64,000 nucleotides of DNA, from assembly GCF_029223865.1 (NCBI RefSeq), contig NZ_CP119520.1, forward strand, positions 6,696,001-6,760,000, given 5' to 3'. This DNA comes from Telluria mixta (GTDB lineage Bacteria > Pseudomonadota > Gammaproteobacteria > Burkholderiales > Burkholderiaceae_D). The position numbers and the translations under genes were made by a program. A model generated the notes under the pieces. It ran no database searches and was not told the DNA's origin. It saw only the letters and a program-made list of their open reading frames with translations. Positions 46,368-53,991 of the stretch are shown here, piece by piece. Positions within the stretch are counted from its first letter, which is position 1, and the number at the start of each line of letters is the position of its first letter.

Positions 46368-47861
46368 TCAGGTGGCCGATGCGGGCAGCTCCGCGACGAG
46401 GCGCAGCGACACGGACAGTTCGTCGAGCTGGAAGTGCGGACGCAGGAACGAGACGGCCCGGTACACACCCGGACGGCCCGGCACTTCCTGCACCTGCACG
46501 CTCGCTTCGCGCAGCGGGAACTGCGCCTTCTGCTCCTGGCTCGCGTTGTCGTCCAGCAGGACGTACTGCGTGAGCCAGCGGTTCAGGAAGTCCTCGACGT
46601 TGGACGCGGCGGCGAAGCTGCCGATCTTGTCGCGCATCATGGCCTTCATGTAGTGGGCGATGCGCGAGACGGCGAAGATGTACTGCAGCTGGGCGGACAG
46701 CACGGCGTTCGCGTTGGCCGCGTCGCTGGCGTACTTGCGCGCCTTCTGCGCCGACTGCGCGCCGAAGAAGGCCGCGTAGTCCGTGTTCTTGCAGTGCACG
46801 AGCGAGATGAAGCCGAGGTCCGACAGCTCCTTTTCGCGGCGGTCGGTGATGGCGATCTCCGTCGGGCATTTCAGCGCGATCTCGCCTTCATCCGTCTTGA
46901 ACGTGTGGGTCGGCAGGTTTTCCACCAGGCCGCCGCCTTCCACGCCGCGGATCGCCGCGCACCAGCCGTAGTCCTCGAACGCGCCCGTCAGCTTGGTGCC
47001 GAACGCATAGGCCGCGTTGCACCACAGGTATTTGTGGTGGTCGGTGCCGTCCACGTCCTCGACGTAGTTGAAGCCTTCGGTGGTGGCGCCGTCGGCCGGG
47101 TTGTACGGCAGGCGGCCGAGGAAGCGCGGCAAGGTGAGGCCCACGTAGCGCGCGTCTTCCGATTCGCGGAACGCCTTCCATTTCGCGTATTCGACGGTGT
47201 CGAAGATCTTCGACAGGTCGCGCGGCTTGCCGAGATCCGAATAGCTTTCGAGGCCGAACAGCTCGGGCGACGCGGCCGTGATGAACGGCGCGTGCGCGGC
47301 TGCCGCCACGTGCGACATCTGCTCGATGAAATACATGTCTTCCGGCTGGCGCGTGATCTCGAAGTCGCCCAGCAGCGCCCCGAACGGCGCGCCGCCGAAG
47401 GTGCCGAATTCTTCTTCGTAGACCTTGCGGAACATGGTGCTCTGGTCGAACTCGATGGCGCTCTGGAAGTCCTTCACCAGTTCGCGCTTGGTCGCGTTGA
47501 GCATCTTGACCTTCAGGTTCGGGCCCGTCGCCGTGTTGTTGACGAGGTAGTTCAGGCCCGTCCAGCTGGACTCCAGCTTCTGGAATTCCGGTGCGTGCAT
47601 CACGGCCGACAGCTGGGCCGAGATCAGGCGGTCCAGCTCCGCCACGCGGGCGTCGATGGTGGCGGCCAGGTTGTCGGACACGACGACCGTGCCGTCCATG
47701 ACCTGGTTGACCAGTTCCGCGATCAGGTCGCGGGCGCGCGCATGCTCGGCGCTGGATTTCGCCACCTTGCTCTGCTCGACGATCTGGTCGAGCAGGTCGG
47801 CCTCGGGTGCGATGGGAGTATCGGCCGCGAGGGCCGCGTTCTGGAGTGCGGACATGATCAC
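46368..47861 (-). CDS. tssC: Type VI secretion sheath large subunit TssC (VipB)
   Basis: A 497-residue sheath protein. Landmarks: FQKLESSWTGLNYLV near residue 90, FGALLGDFEI, the central SYSDLGKPRDLSKIFD segment, FLGRLPYNPADG, and the C-terminal EVPGRPGVYRAVSFLRPHFQLDEL. With TssB it builds the contractile sheath. Its ATG overlaps the tssB stop (ATGA), giving the tight coupling usual for this pair. Confidence 0.96.
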   Translation of the reverse strand: MIMSALQNAALAADTPIAPEADLLDQIVEQSKVAKSSAEHARARDLIAELVNQVMDGTVVVSDNLAATIDARVAELDRLISAQLSAVMHAPEFQKLESSWTGLNYLVNNTATGPNLKVKMLNATKRELVKDFQSAIEFDQSTMFRKVYEEEFGTFGGAPFGALLGDFEITRQPEDMYFIEQMSHVAAAAHAPFITAASPELFGLESYSDLGKPRDLSKIFDTVEYAKWKAFRESEDARYVGLTLPRFLGRLPYNPADGATTEGFNYVEDVDGTDHHKYLWCNAAYAFGTKLTGAFEDYGWCAAIRGVEGGGLVENLPTHTFKTDEGEIALKCPTEIAITDRREKELSDLGFISLVHCKNTDYAAFFGAQSAQKARKYASDAANANAVLSAQLQYIFAVSRIAHYMKAMMRDKIGSFAAASNVEDFLNRWLTQYVLLDDNASQEQKAQFPLREASVQVQEVPGRPGVYRAVSFLRPHFQLDELSVSLRLVAELPASAT

Positions 47862-48361
47862 TCTTTCGTCGTCGGCTGGCCGAGCTTGGCCAGGGTTTCG
47901 GTACTGTTCAACACGTCGTTGAGCAGGTCTTCGAGCTTGTCGTTACCGGCCAGCTTGTTGCGCAGGTCGGCCAGCTTGGTGCGCGCCTCGAGCAGCTTGC
48001 GCAGCGGCTCGACCTGGTTCACGACGGACTCGGGACGGAAGTCGTCCATCGAGCGGAACGTCAGGTCGACGGCGAACTGGCCGCCCTCGCCCGTGAGTTC
48101 GTTGTCCACGCGGTACGTGGCGCGGGGCTCGATGCCCTTCATGACTTCGTCGAAGTTGTCGCGGTCGATGCCGACGAAGCTGCGCTCCTTCAGGCGTTTT
48201 TGCGGGACTTCGGAGTTCCCGCCGAAATCGCCGACGACGCCGACGACCAGCGGCAGCTCCTTGTTCTCGATCGCGTCGCCGATCTCCACGTCGTACGTCA
48301 TTTGCACGCGCGGCGGGCGGACTTTCTGCAGTTTTTTCTGCACACTGGAATTTCTGGACAT
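47858..48361 (-). CDS. tssB: Type VI secretion sheath small subunit TssB (VipA)
   Basis: A 167-residue sheath protein, with SVQKKLQKVRPPRVQMTYDV at the start, LPLVVGVVGDFGG, and FVGIDRDNFDEVMKGIEPR, which is the conserved TssB core. The C-terminal helices (LLEARTKLADLRNKL) contact TssC and are where ClpV recognition is set up in the assembled sheath. It follows the TPR lipoprotein gene by about 31 bases. Confidence 0.95.
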   Translation of the reverse strand: MSRNSSVQKKLQKVRPPRVQMTYDVEIGDAIENKELPLVVGVVGDFGGNSEVPQKRLKERSFVGIDRDNFDEVMKGIEPRATYRVDNELTGEGGQFAVDLTFRSMDDFRPESVVNQVEPLRKLLEARTKLADLRNKLAGNDKLEDLLNDVLNSTETLAKLGQPTTKE

Positions 48362-48392
48362 GGGATTCCCCTGTGGGTTTGTTGCGGACGTG

Positions 48393-49001
48393 TTATTTCA
48401 GTGCGCCGAACGGATCGGCACCGGACGCGCCGGCGGCGACGGCCTGCTTCGCCTTCGGTTTGATGCGGCCCTTCGCGACGGCTTTTGCCGGCGGCGTGGC
48501 CTGCACGGGCGGCGGCACGAGGATCTGCTCGCCGAGGCTCTCGCGCAGCAGCTTGGCCAGGTCCTGCGACTCCGTCTTGATCGAGCCGGACAAGTTGTTC
48601 TGGCGGCTCAGGTCGGCCAGGGCGCGCGTCGACAGGCGCAGGCCGCTGATCGCGATGATGCTGTTGGCCAGGCGGTCGTTCGGGTCGCGCACCAGCACTT
48701 CCTGGGCGCTGACGATCGCGTCGCCGTACTGGCCGGCGTCGTAGCGGGCCTGGGCGATGCTGGACCACGGTGCCTTGTCGGACGGGTAGGCGGCGGCCGC
48801 CTCCTTCCACAGCGTGACCGCGTCTTCCTTGCGGCCGGCGGTGCTGGCCTCGTTGGCCTTGGCGAGCAGCTCGTCCATCGTGGGCACCGGCGGCTTTTCG
48901 GCCAACTCGGGTTTCGTCGTCGCGCAGGCGGACAAAAGGATGGCGCAGGCGGCGGCGCCAACGAAACGGCTCAAGCGGCCAACGGGAAATGCAGGGGTCA
49001 T
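48393..49001 (-). CDS. T6SS-associated TPR lipoprotein
   Basis: A 202-residue lipoprotein: signal peptide with lipobox LLSAC (cysteine at about residue 26), then two or three TPR-like repeats (MDELLAKANEASTAGRKEDA, PWSSIAQARYDAGQYGDAI, LVRDPNDRLANSI) and a basic Ala/Lys-rich tail. It heads the tssB-to-tssH operon. A lipoprotein gene at this place is usual in Burkholderia-type T6SS loci, but this one is not TssJ: TssJ has a small beta-sandwich and no TPRs. It may support or replace TssJ in holding TssM to the outer membrane; that is inference. Confidence 0.83.
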   Translation of the reverse strand: MTPAFPVGRLSRFVGAAACAILLSACATTKPELAEKPPVPTMDELLAKANEASTAGRKEDAVTLWKEAAAAYPSDKAPWSSIAQARYDAGQYGDAIVSAQEVLVRDPNDRLANSIIAISGLRLSTRALADLSRQNNLSGSIKTESQDLAKLLRESLGEQILVPPPVQATPPAKAVAKGRIKPKAKQAVAAGASGADPFGALK

Positions 49002-49108
49002 GCGGGTCCTCGCAAAAGGGTGAACTAAGTGATGCCTTGGTATTAACTTTGTAAAACTTTTTTTATAGTATCAGAATTGTTTTATTGATCAACCTCAATT
49101 TTATTTAC

Positions 49109-49254
49109 AATCGTACGCGGGTCTCTGAGTAGTGAAATGCTCACCAATTCCCACTATTTCCCTATGATTTCGCTTGTAACCCGACGGCATTTCACGTTAT
49201 GCCAAAGAAATATCACAAATTATCACACGGAAAATTTGTGTCATAATCGTGCGC
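49109..49254. promoter_or_regulatory. Divergent T6SS promoter region with AATCGTRCGC boxes
   Basis: The 322 bases between the TPR lipoprotein start (49001) and tssK start (49324) hold no gene and are A/T rich. AATCGTACGCG is at 49109-49119 and AATCGTGCGC at 49245-49254, echoing the boxes at 24312 and 24356. An inverted repeat CACAAAT / ATTTGTG (49214-49220, 49234-49240) lies next to the second box. Confidence 0.5.
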
Positions 49255-49323
49255 TCCATTTCCATAAGAAATGTTACTCTTCTGCCATTTTCATTTTCAG
49301 CAGCGCCAAGGGATAACCAACGC

Positions 49324-50673
49324 ATGAGCGGCAAAATCTTATGGGGCGAGGGACTGTTCCTCCGCCCCCAGCATTTCCAGCAACAGGACCAGTACCACGA
49401 GGAGCGGCTGCACCGCACGGCGGGCCTGCTGCACCCGTATGCCTGGGGCGTCGTCGCCGTGCAGGTCGATCGCGACGCGCTGGCCAACGACGCGCTGCGC
49501 CTGCTCGAACTGTCGTTGCGGTTCCCGGACGGCGAGCTGTACTCCGCGCCGGGCGGCGATGAACTGCCGGACGCCGTCGACCTGAGCCAGCTGCCGCAAT
49601 CCGTGCAGACCGTGACGTGGCACGCCGCCCTGCCCGGCTTCAAGCCGTACGGCGCCAACTTCAGCGGCCAGCGGACAGACGGCGACGGCGCGCACGCCGC
49701 ACGCTTTTCCCAGCTGGACCGCGACACGCCGGACCTGTACACGCAGGCCGCGAGCGCGCAACTGACCTACCTGCGCAAGACGGTGCGCCTCGTGTCGGAC
49801 GCGGAACCGCTGGACGCCTATGTGCACGTGCCCGTGCTGCGCCTGCGCCGCGCGGCCACCGGCGGCTTCGAGCTGGATGGCTCGTTCGTGCCGCCCAGCC
49901 TGACGATCAGGAGCGCGCCGCTGCTGTTCCTGCAGCTGCGCCGCCTGCTGGATGCGCTGCAGGCGAAGGTGAGCGCGCTGTACGGCCACCACCGCGAACC
50001 GAGCCGGCACGTGATCGAATTCCGCTCGGGCGACATGTCGTCGTTCTGGCTGCTGCACACGGCCAGCACGGCGTGCGCGACGTTGTCGCACTACTTCCAC
50101 CATCCGTCGCTGCATCCGGAACGGCTGTACGAACAACTGCTGTCGCTGGCGGGCAGCCTGATGACGTTTTCGAAGAGCTGGACGCTGGCCGACCTGCCGC
50201 CCTACCAGCACGCGGACCCCGGCCCCGCGTTCGCGACGCTGCACCAGATCATCCGCGAACTGCTCGACACCGTGATTTCGTCGCGCTACTTCGCCATCGC
50301 GCTGCGCGAAGTGAAGCCGTCGTACTGGCACGGCATGCTCGACTCGGAAAAGATCGACGACAAGACGACGTTCTACCTGGCCGTTTCCGGCGACATGCCG
50401 GCCAGCGAACTGCTGGACGTGGTACCGCTGCGCCTGAAGATCGGCGCGCCGGACGACGTGGAAAAATTCGTGCTGTCCGCGATGCCCGGCGTGCGTCTCG
50501 TGCACGCGCCGCAGGTGCCGGCCGCCGTGCCGGTGCGGCCGGACGCCGTCTACTTCGCGATCGAAGCGAAGGGCCAGATGTACGAGCGCATGCTGCAGGC
50601 GCAGTCGATCTCGATCTACGTCCCCGGCAGCATGGCGGACCTCAAGCCCGACCTCGTCGCCGTGACCTCCTGA
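49324..50673 (+). CDS. tssK: Type VI secretion baseplate protein TssK
   Basis: The 449-residue adaptor that joins the baseplate to the TssL/TssM membrane complex. It begins GKILWGEGLFLRPQHFQQQDQYHE, the family signature; LLFLQLRRLLDALQAKVSALY and RSGDMSSFWLLHTAS mark the middle, and a C-terminal domain of about 130 residues binds TssL. The ATG at 49324 was chosen because it starts the signature and has AAGGGA before it; the frame is open further up without family sequence. tssL begins 16 bases after its stop. Confidence 0.96.
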   Translation: MSGKILWGEGLFLRPQHFQQQDQYHEERLHRTAGLLHPYAWGVVAVQVDRDALANDALRLLELSLRFPDGELYSAPGGDELPDAVDLSQLPQSVQTVTWHAALPGFKPYGANFSGQRTDGDGAHAARFSQLDRDTPDLYTQAASAQLTYLRKTVRLVSDAEPLDAYVHVPVLRLRRAATGGFELDGSFVPPSLTIRSAPLLFLQLRRLLDALQAKVSALYGHHREPSRHVIEFRSGDMSSFWLLHTASTACATLSHYFHHPSLHPERLYEQLLSLAGSLMTFSKSWTLADLPPYQHADPGPAFATLHQIIRELLDTVISSRYFAIALREVKPSYWHGMLDSEKIDDKTTFYLAVSGDMPASELLDVVPLRLKIGAPDDVEKFVLSAMPGVRLVHAPQVPAAVPVRPDAVYFAIEAKGQMYERMLQAQSISIYVPGSMADLKPDLVAVTS

Positions 50674-50689
50674 ACCCTAGAGACCCACC

Positions 50690-51454
50690 ATGACCACCGC
50701 AACCGCACCTTCCCTCATGGCCGCCGGCAGCCCGGCGTCCGCGCCGGCCGCGCCGCAGACGCTGCTGGACCTGATGTACGACGGCTTCTACGCCCTGTTC
50801 ATGCTCAAGAACGGCAACGGCCCGCAGGACGACGCCGCGTTCGCGCGCAAGATGACGCAATTCCTCGACGACTTCGGCCGCAACGCGCGCAAGCAGAACG
50901 CGTCGCCGGACGACGTCGACGCCGCGAAGTACGCGTTCTGCGCCGCGGTCGACGAGATCATCCTGCGCTCGCACTTCACGATCCGCGACGCGTGGGAACG
51001 CCGCCCGCTGCAGCTGCAGCTGTTCGGCGACCAGCTCGCGGGCGAACACTTCTTCGAACGCCTGGAACAGTTGCGCGCGCGCGGCAGCGCCCACGTGGAA
51101 GCGCTCGAAGTCTTCCACATGTGCCTCCTGCTCGGCTTCCAGGGCCGCTACATTCTCGAGGGGACGGAAAAGCTGAACTACCTGACGTCGCGCCTGGGCG
51201 ACGAGATCGCGCACATGAAGGGCAAGCGCGGCGGCTTCGCGCCGCACGCGGAACGTCCCGACCAGATCCGCCACAAGCTGCGCAGCGACCTGCCGCTGTG
51301 GGTGCTGTATTCGGTGTTCGGCCTGATCTGCGTGCTGGGCTACGTGGGACTGCGCACGTCGCTCGGGCACACGAGCGAGGCGCGCATGAATGCGTACAAC
51401 GATGTCGTCAAGATGGCGCCGCGGGCGGCGAACCTGACGATCACGCTGCCTTGA
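50690..51454 (+). CDS. tssL: Type VI secretion inner-membrane protein TssL (DotU/IcmH)
   Basis: A 254-residue DotU-type protein: an Ala/Pro-rich start, a cytoplasmic helical hook domain (LLDLMYDGFYALFMLKNG, AFCAAVDEIILRSHF, FFERLEQLRARGSAHVEALE, MCLLLGFQGRY) and one C-terminal membrane helix (about 208-228, LWVLYSVFGLICVLGYVGL). It lacks the extra periplasmic OmpA domain found in some TssL; the separate OmpA protein at 30087 may cover that role. It ends the T6SS genes and is convergent with the mutarotase gene, 3 bases away. Confidence 0.95.
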   Translation: MTTATAPSLMAAGSPASAPAAPQTLLDLMYDGFYALFMLKNGNGPQDDAAFARKMTQFLDDFGRNARKQNASPDDVDAAKYAFCAAVDEIILRSHFTIRDAWERRPLQLQLFGDQLAGEHFFERLEQLRARGSAHVEALEVFHMCLLLGFQGRYILEGTEKLNYLTSRLGDEIAHMKGKRGGFAPHAERPDQIRHKLRSDLPLWVLYSVFGLICVLGYVGLRTSLGHTSEARMNAYNDVVKMAPRAANLTITLP

Positions 51455-51457
51455 CAG

Positions 51458-52324
51458 TTACGCCTGCAGTGAAAGCCGGTAGACGGTCGTCTGCCGGTAC
51501 ACCTGCCCCGGATGCAGCATCACGCGCGGCCAGGCCGCGCTCATGAGGCCGGGCCGTGCCTGGGCTTCGATGCGGAACGCGTCCAGGCGCTGCAGGCCCG
51601 GGACGCCCGCCCCGCTGCTGAACCGTACCGCCGCCTCGGTCGTGTGGATCTGGAGGCGGCGCCCGGAGGCCGGGTCGAACACGCGGGCCACTTCGCGCAA
51701 CTGGCCCTGGCCGCCGGTGAAGTGGTTGCGGCAGCAGAAGCAGTGATCGAAGCCGCCGGCCCGCTGCAGCTGGGTGTCGGTCCAGCGCAGGCGCGGGCCG
51801 ATGGCGGCGGCCTGGCGGAAGTCGAATGCCGTCCCGCCCACGGCGGCCACGCCGGCGGCCGTGCCGGCCGGTCCCGTCTCCTCGAAATAGTCGGCGTCGA
51901 TCTGCACCATGTGGTCGCCCACGCCGGCCAGGCCGCCGGAGAGATTGAAGGCGGGATGTGCCAGCGACGCGAGCGGGATCGGCACGCCGGCCACGGCCTG
52001 GTACTCGATCGAGAGACCGCCCTCGTCGTCCAGCCGGTAATGCACGAGCATCCCGGCCCCGTCGCCGCCCGACGTGAGCGCCAGCGAGACGACGCCGTCC
52101 GCCTGGCGTCCCTCCCAGCGGGCGGAGCGGCCGCCGGACGGCGGGCCGGCGGCGTCGGACTGCACCACGTCTGCCATGCGGCCGTAACGGTCCGGCGCGA
52201 CCCAGGCGCGCAGCTGCGCGCCCCGTTCGCCGATCGTCACGGTCATGCCGGCCGCGTTCTCGAGCGTGAACGAGCGTTCGCCGGCCATTGCTGCCGGAGC
52301 GCCCGGAATGAGGTGGATCGTCAT
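51458..52324 (-). CDS. Aldose 1-epimerase (mutarotase) family protein
   Basis: A 288-residue cytoplasmic protein of the galactose mutarotase-like fold, a little shorter than the usual 330-350. Active-site motifs: LAHPAFNLSG (first catalytic histidine region), FDHCFCC (DHCF segment) and TTEAAVRFSSG with the catalytic glutamate. It interconverts alpha and beta anomers of sugars such as galactose freed by the hydrolases of this region. The ATG at 52324 is the first with a family-like continuation; the upstream frame is poor. It lies downstream of the XylR-type gene on the same strand (103-base gap). Confidence 0.88.
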   Translation of the reverse strand: MTIHLIPGAPAAMAGERSFTLENAAGMTVTIGERGAQLRAWVAPDRYGRMADVVQSDAAGPPSGGRSARWEGRQADGVVSLALTSGGDGAGMLVHYRLDDEGGLSIEYQAVAGVPIPLASLAHPAFNLSGGLAGVGDHMVQIDADYFEETGPAGTAAGVAAVGGTAFDFRQAAAIGPRLRWTDTQLQRAGGFDHCFCCRNHFTGGQGQLREVARVFDPASGRRLQIHTTEAAVRFSSGAGVPGLQRLDAFRIEAQARPGLMSAAWPRVMLHPGQVYRQTTVYRLSLQA

Positions 52325-52427
52325 TGCAGTCTGGCTTCCCGATTTCCGATATGAAGCCATTCTCCCGGCCCGCGCATGGTGTTTCAATTGCGAAATTCAC
52401 CAACGGGCCGAACGATTCTCGCCGATG

Positions 52428-53618
52428 CTACGCCGCGGTGCGCTCTCCCATCGCCCGGTCGCGCCAGGCGCGCGGCGTGCAGCCGAGTTCGCGCTTGAAC
52501 ACGAGGTGCATGTATTGCGTCGACGTGAACCCGCAGCCCAGCGCCACGTCCGCGATGCTGCGTTCGCCGCTCTCCAGTCCCGCCTTGGCGGCTTCCAGCT
52601 TCGACTTGAGGATCATGTCGTGCACGCTGCAGCCCAGCTCCTGGCGGAAGTAGACTTCCAGCGAGGAGCGCGACACGCCCACGTACTCGGCCACCTGGTG
52701 CGTCTTGATGCCCTGGCACGCGTACTGGCGGATATAGTGGCAGGCCCGCATCACGTGCGGATGCTTGACGGCCTGGAAGCGGCTCGACGCGAGCACGTTG
52801 ATGCCGGCCGGCGGCACGAGGATGCGCGTGTTCGACAGGCGCACGCCGTGCAGCATCTGTTCCAGCAGGTGCGCCGCCGTGCGGCCCATCTCGTGCGCGC
52901 CCTGGATCACGGAACTGAGCGGGATGCGGGTCAGCATGCGCACGAGAGGGTCGTTGTCGATGCCGATCAGCGCCACCTGCTCCGGCACCGAGATGCCGGC
53001 GATCGCGCAGGCCTGCAGCAGCTGGCGCGCGCGCGCGTCCGTGACGGCGATGACGCCCACCGGCTTGGGCAGGCTGCGCAGCCAGTCGATCTGGCCCTGG
53101 ACCGCCGCGTCCCACGACGCGGCGCTGGTCTCGCAGCCGCGGAAGATCTCCGCTTCCATCCGGTCTTCCGCCATCAGGGTGCGGAACGCCCGCTCGCGCT
53201 CCTGGGCCCAGCGGCTTTCCTGCGCTTCGGGCAGGCTGAACATGGCAAAGCGTTGCAGGCCGACGTCGATCAGGTGGTCGCGCGCCAGCTTGACGAGCTT
53301 GAAATTGTCGGTCGCGACATACGGGACGCCGGGCGGGTATGCGGCCTCGTTCGCATAGGAACCGCCGACGCCGACCACCGGTACCGTGCAGCCGGATAAC
53401 GCCCTCACGACGGCCGGATCGTCGAAATCGGCGATGACGCCATCGCCCTGCCAGCGATCCATTCCATTCAAGCGCAGGCGGAAATCCTCTTCCAAAAACA
53501 AATCCCAAGCCACACGCGTACCGCCCAAATGGCCGGCAATTCCGGCAATCACGTCGCGATCGAAGGTTTTGTTTCCGTTGAATAGCAGCGCTATCCGATA
53601 AGCTTTCGTCGTTTTCAC
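52428..53618 (-). CDS. XylR-type regulator (LacI-like sensor with AraC DNA-binding domain)
   Basis: A 396-residue regulator. The N-terminal two-thirds (about 8-280) is a periplasmic-binding-protein-like sugar sensor (IALLFNGNKTFDRDVIAGI, VALIGIDNDPLVRML) and the last 105 residues form an AraC-type double helix-turn-helix (THQVAEYVGVSRSSLEVYFR, SIADVALGCGFTSTQYMHLVFKR in two parts). This is the architecture of E. coli XylR, which activates xylose genes. Here it precedes the mutarotase gene and lies close to an alpha-xylosidase-like GH31, so xylose or a related sugar is a fair guess. A perfect palindrome TGTTTAGTAAACA lies 64 bases upstream. Confidence 0.92.
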   Translation of the reverse strand: MKTTKAYRIALLFNGNKTFDRDVIAGIAGHLGGTRVAWDLFLEEDFRLRLNGMDRWQGDGVIADFDDPAVVRALSGCTVPVVGVGGSYANEAAYPPGVPYVATDNFKLVKLARDHLIDVGLQRFAMFSLPEAQESRWAQERERAFRTLMAEDRMEAEIFRGCETSAASWDAAVQGQIDWLRSLPKPVGVIAVTDARARQLLQACAIAGISVPEQVALIGIDNDPLVRMLTRIPLSSVIQGAHEMGRTAAHLLEQMLHGVRLSNTRILVPPAGINVLASSRFQAVKHPHVMRACHYIRQYACQGIKTHQVAEYVGVSRSSLEVYFRQELGCSVHDMILKSKLEAAKAGLESGERSIADVALGCGFTSTQYMHLVFKRELGCTPRAWRDRAMGERTAA

Positions 53619-53991
53619 TATTGTCGTCTCCCTGTGAAACTATTTTTATTTTGTTTCCGGGCTAAACGGCCCGGTATGGCATGTTTAGTAAACAGATAAA
53701 ACAGCAACGAGGAGATCAGGCGGCATCACGCCCGGCAAATCGGGGCAAACAATGGATGATGTGTTCCGGCAGCCGGATAGATGCGCTCATTGCGAGCACG
53801 CGGCTGGAATGGGATGGGCACGGGACATGCGCAGTCATGGGATGGTTCCTCGTAGCGTGACGGGGTACCGGTGGCGGCCCCCCTTCAGCTCAAGAATAGG
53901 ACCCCACCCCGGGGCGCCTATAACGTCAGCAAGTGGATTTCTTTCACCGTGCAGAAAGTACGATCACTTTTGCAGGGATTGGAAGGCTGGA
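53619..53991. other. Non-coding interval between the two AraC-type regulator genes
   Basis: No convincing gene was found in these 373 bases. Near the XylR-type start the sequence is A/T rich and contains TGTTTAGTAAACA (53682-53694), a perfect palindrome, and a GC hairpin CCGGGC / GCCCGG (53657-53674) without a T-run, so not a terminator. A plus-strand open frame from 53752 runs antisense into the next gene and has no family features. Confidence 0.5.

Noticed and set aside
48393..49001. The lipoprotein read as TssJ
   Set aside because: It has TPR-like repeats and a basic tail; TssJ is a compact beta-sandwich without TPRs.
45357..49028. A 1223-codon plus-strand open frame opposite tssE to the TPR lipoprotein
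   Set aside because: It crosses six well recognised genes in antisense and has no family features.
51441..52403. A 320-codon minus-strand open frame overlapping the mutarotase
   Set aside because: The adjacent frame carries the mutarotase active-site motifs; this one is Arg/Gly-rich nonsense.
53657..53674. A hairpin CCGGGC/GCCCGG taken for a terminator
   Set aside because: No T-run follows on either strand, and no gene ends there.
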